Part shown: positions 62,828-64,000 of the stretch, one piece after another
How positions within the stretch are numbered: the stretch's first letter is position 1
Layout of the letters: every line of letters starts with the position of its first letter
NCBI GenBank assembly: GCA_022695795.1
Contig: MU404059.1
Coordinates: 741,743-805,742, forward strand
DNA length: 64,000 nucleotides
Origin: Biscogniauxia marginata
Lineage: Eukaryota > Ascomycota > Sordariomycetes > Xylariales > Xylariaceae
Reading direction: 5' to 3'
Made by a program: the position numbers and the translations under genes
The notes under the pieces: generated by a model
The model's database searches: none
Seen by the model: the letters and a program-made list of their open reading frames with translations, nothing else
Told to the model about the DNA's origin: nothing

Positions 62828-64000
62828 GGCGCCGACTCCTTAGTCAGATATGTCTGTGGTCTTTGAAAAAAAAAGATTAGTACTCGTGAGTAATTTGTGC
62901 AAACCTGGGGTGTGAAAGTAATGCGCAGGATTGGATGGGTGTAGGAGAAGAAAGGTGATGTGGGCAGAGGTAAGTTCAGCGCGGGTTGATGGGCACACGA
63001 ATAAAGGGGGGGAAAAAATAACAAACTGGAATGACAGAATGTGCAAAAGTTGGTTCAACGACAACAGCACGTGTGCTGATTGGCGAAGAGGATGGTGAGG
63101 TAGGCAGATGGGATGATAATTGACTTACGCCGAGAAGCTGGTACAAACTGAAACTTGTCAAAGGTTCGCCGCAGAGGAGAGCTTGAAGTCACAATGGATC
63201 AGCGTGGGTAGTTAAGTGAAGTGCATGAACAAGTTAGGGAACAAAAAGAAAATTGGGAAGAGAATGTGGAAAGGGAAAAGGGTAGAAGGGGAGAAATTTG
63301 AGGTGTGTGCTAGTTTTTTTTCTTCTTAGCAGGACCTACAACAAGTCGAGGGTTTTGCGGTTGTGGAGGCGAGTATGGGAAGAATAGGATAAATCAACGT
63401 ATAGAGACGAATAGTTAATCTACTTACTGGTCAATATAGGCACAGCCTGGGGAAACGGGGGACAGGAAGCGTGATGTGAATTGTGGGATGCTTAGAAGGG
63501 GAGGAGAAGAGAAACGAGATTGACAGGAACCCAGTGAGATTAATAAATGTGAACACTTGGTCTATTGTTTAGACCAAAAGAAAAAAATCAGACTTGTCGA
63601 TTTCCCATTTTGTAAGTTGAGGTAAATAGAAATTATCAATGCCTACAATGGTTTATCCTACTGATACGAAAAAAACGGAGGGACCTATGGTTAGGTATCC
63701 TATATACTACCTAGATATTATGACAGCGTGCACCACATTCGTTGGACTGTATCTAGGCCCCCTAGGCACCGTATCATACTATTCCACGGCATCACCTATT
63801 GTCCAGCTTCAGTATATAGCCAGCCTCCTTTTGCCTAGTTCACTTCCATGGCAAGCAAACTGCCTCCTAGTTCAACTTGAGCTGTTAATTATTTATTAGT
63901 GACATTTTAATCTTAATAGCTCCTTATATTTAAAATAATTATAAAAAAGGAGTTTATTTTTAAAGTTATTAAATAATAAATAAATAAATAAATAAAATAA
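62828..64000. other. gene-free right edge
   Basis: No supported exon. It includes the leader and promoter of the preceding leftward gene. The rightward 86-codon frame at 63639-63899 has no family features. The last 90 nt are strongly AT-rich with a TAAA/AAAT tandem repeat at 63970-64000. Confidence 0.45.

Overview
The window is nuclear DNA of a filamentous ascomycete (Pezizomycotina; Sordariomycetes is my inference from gene content, not a tested placement). The evidence is many short GT..AG introns (about 40-130 nt, one of 242 nt) with CTRAY-type branch sites, fungal fused enzymes (ADE2 carboxylase, THI6 bifunctional enzyme), and fungus-typical genes such as LMBR1-like, DDR48-like and UTP10. 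I rebuilt 20 intact gene models by joining exons and checking that reading frames agree across every junction, plus one gene with no visible start and one clear pseudogene.

Left end (0.5-15.3 kb) is the most distinctive part. In order it holds an HSDL2-like short-chain dehydrogenase (-), an aspartate kinase (-), a homoserine O-acetyltransferase (-), a nitrilase (+), an O-acetylhomoserine sulfhydrylase-type PLP enzyme (+) and a kappa-class glutathione transferase (+). Aspartate kinase, homoserine acetyltransferase and the PLP enzyme are the same three-enzyme set (FUB3/FUB5/FUB7) that makes the amino-acid half of fusaric acid in Fusarium. Here no polyketide synthase or NRPS is visible, and a nitrilase sits in the middle, divergently transcribed from the acetyltransferase. 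This looks like a compact O-acetylhomoserine gamma-substitution module of unknown product. It may continue beyond the left edge.

15.8-36 kb is mostly housekeeping: a CorA-like membrane protein, the PKA catalytic subunit, a VIP36/EMP47-type L-type lectin, an LMBR1-like membrane protein whose long frame hides an in-frame intron, ADE2, a DDR48-like repeat protein with four STRE motifs upstream, and the lysophosphatidate acyltransferase SLC1. These genes are separated by 1-2 kb gene-free stretches.

37-46 kb mixes an accessory BAHD/trichothecene-3-O-acetyltransferase-like gene with a damaged catalytic motif, 5-aminolevulinate synthase (HEM1) with two heme-regulatory Cys-Pro motifs, a broken GH30 glycosidase pseudogene, and an isochorismatase-fold protein that seems to lack its catalytic Asp.

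47-64 kb holds THI6, a conserved-looking coiled-coil protein of unknown function, a GDSL esterase (IAH1-like), the large HEAT-repeat ribosome-biogenesis factor UTP10, and a Ser/Thr-rich membrane/cell-surface protein in which one intron donor overlaps a stop codon. Intergenic DNA repeatedly carries short palindromic blocks around CCTAGG and GGTACC (TAGGTACCTA-like). I saw no rRNA, tRNA, CRISPR array or intact transposon.
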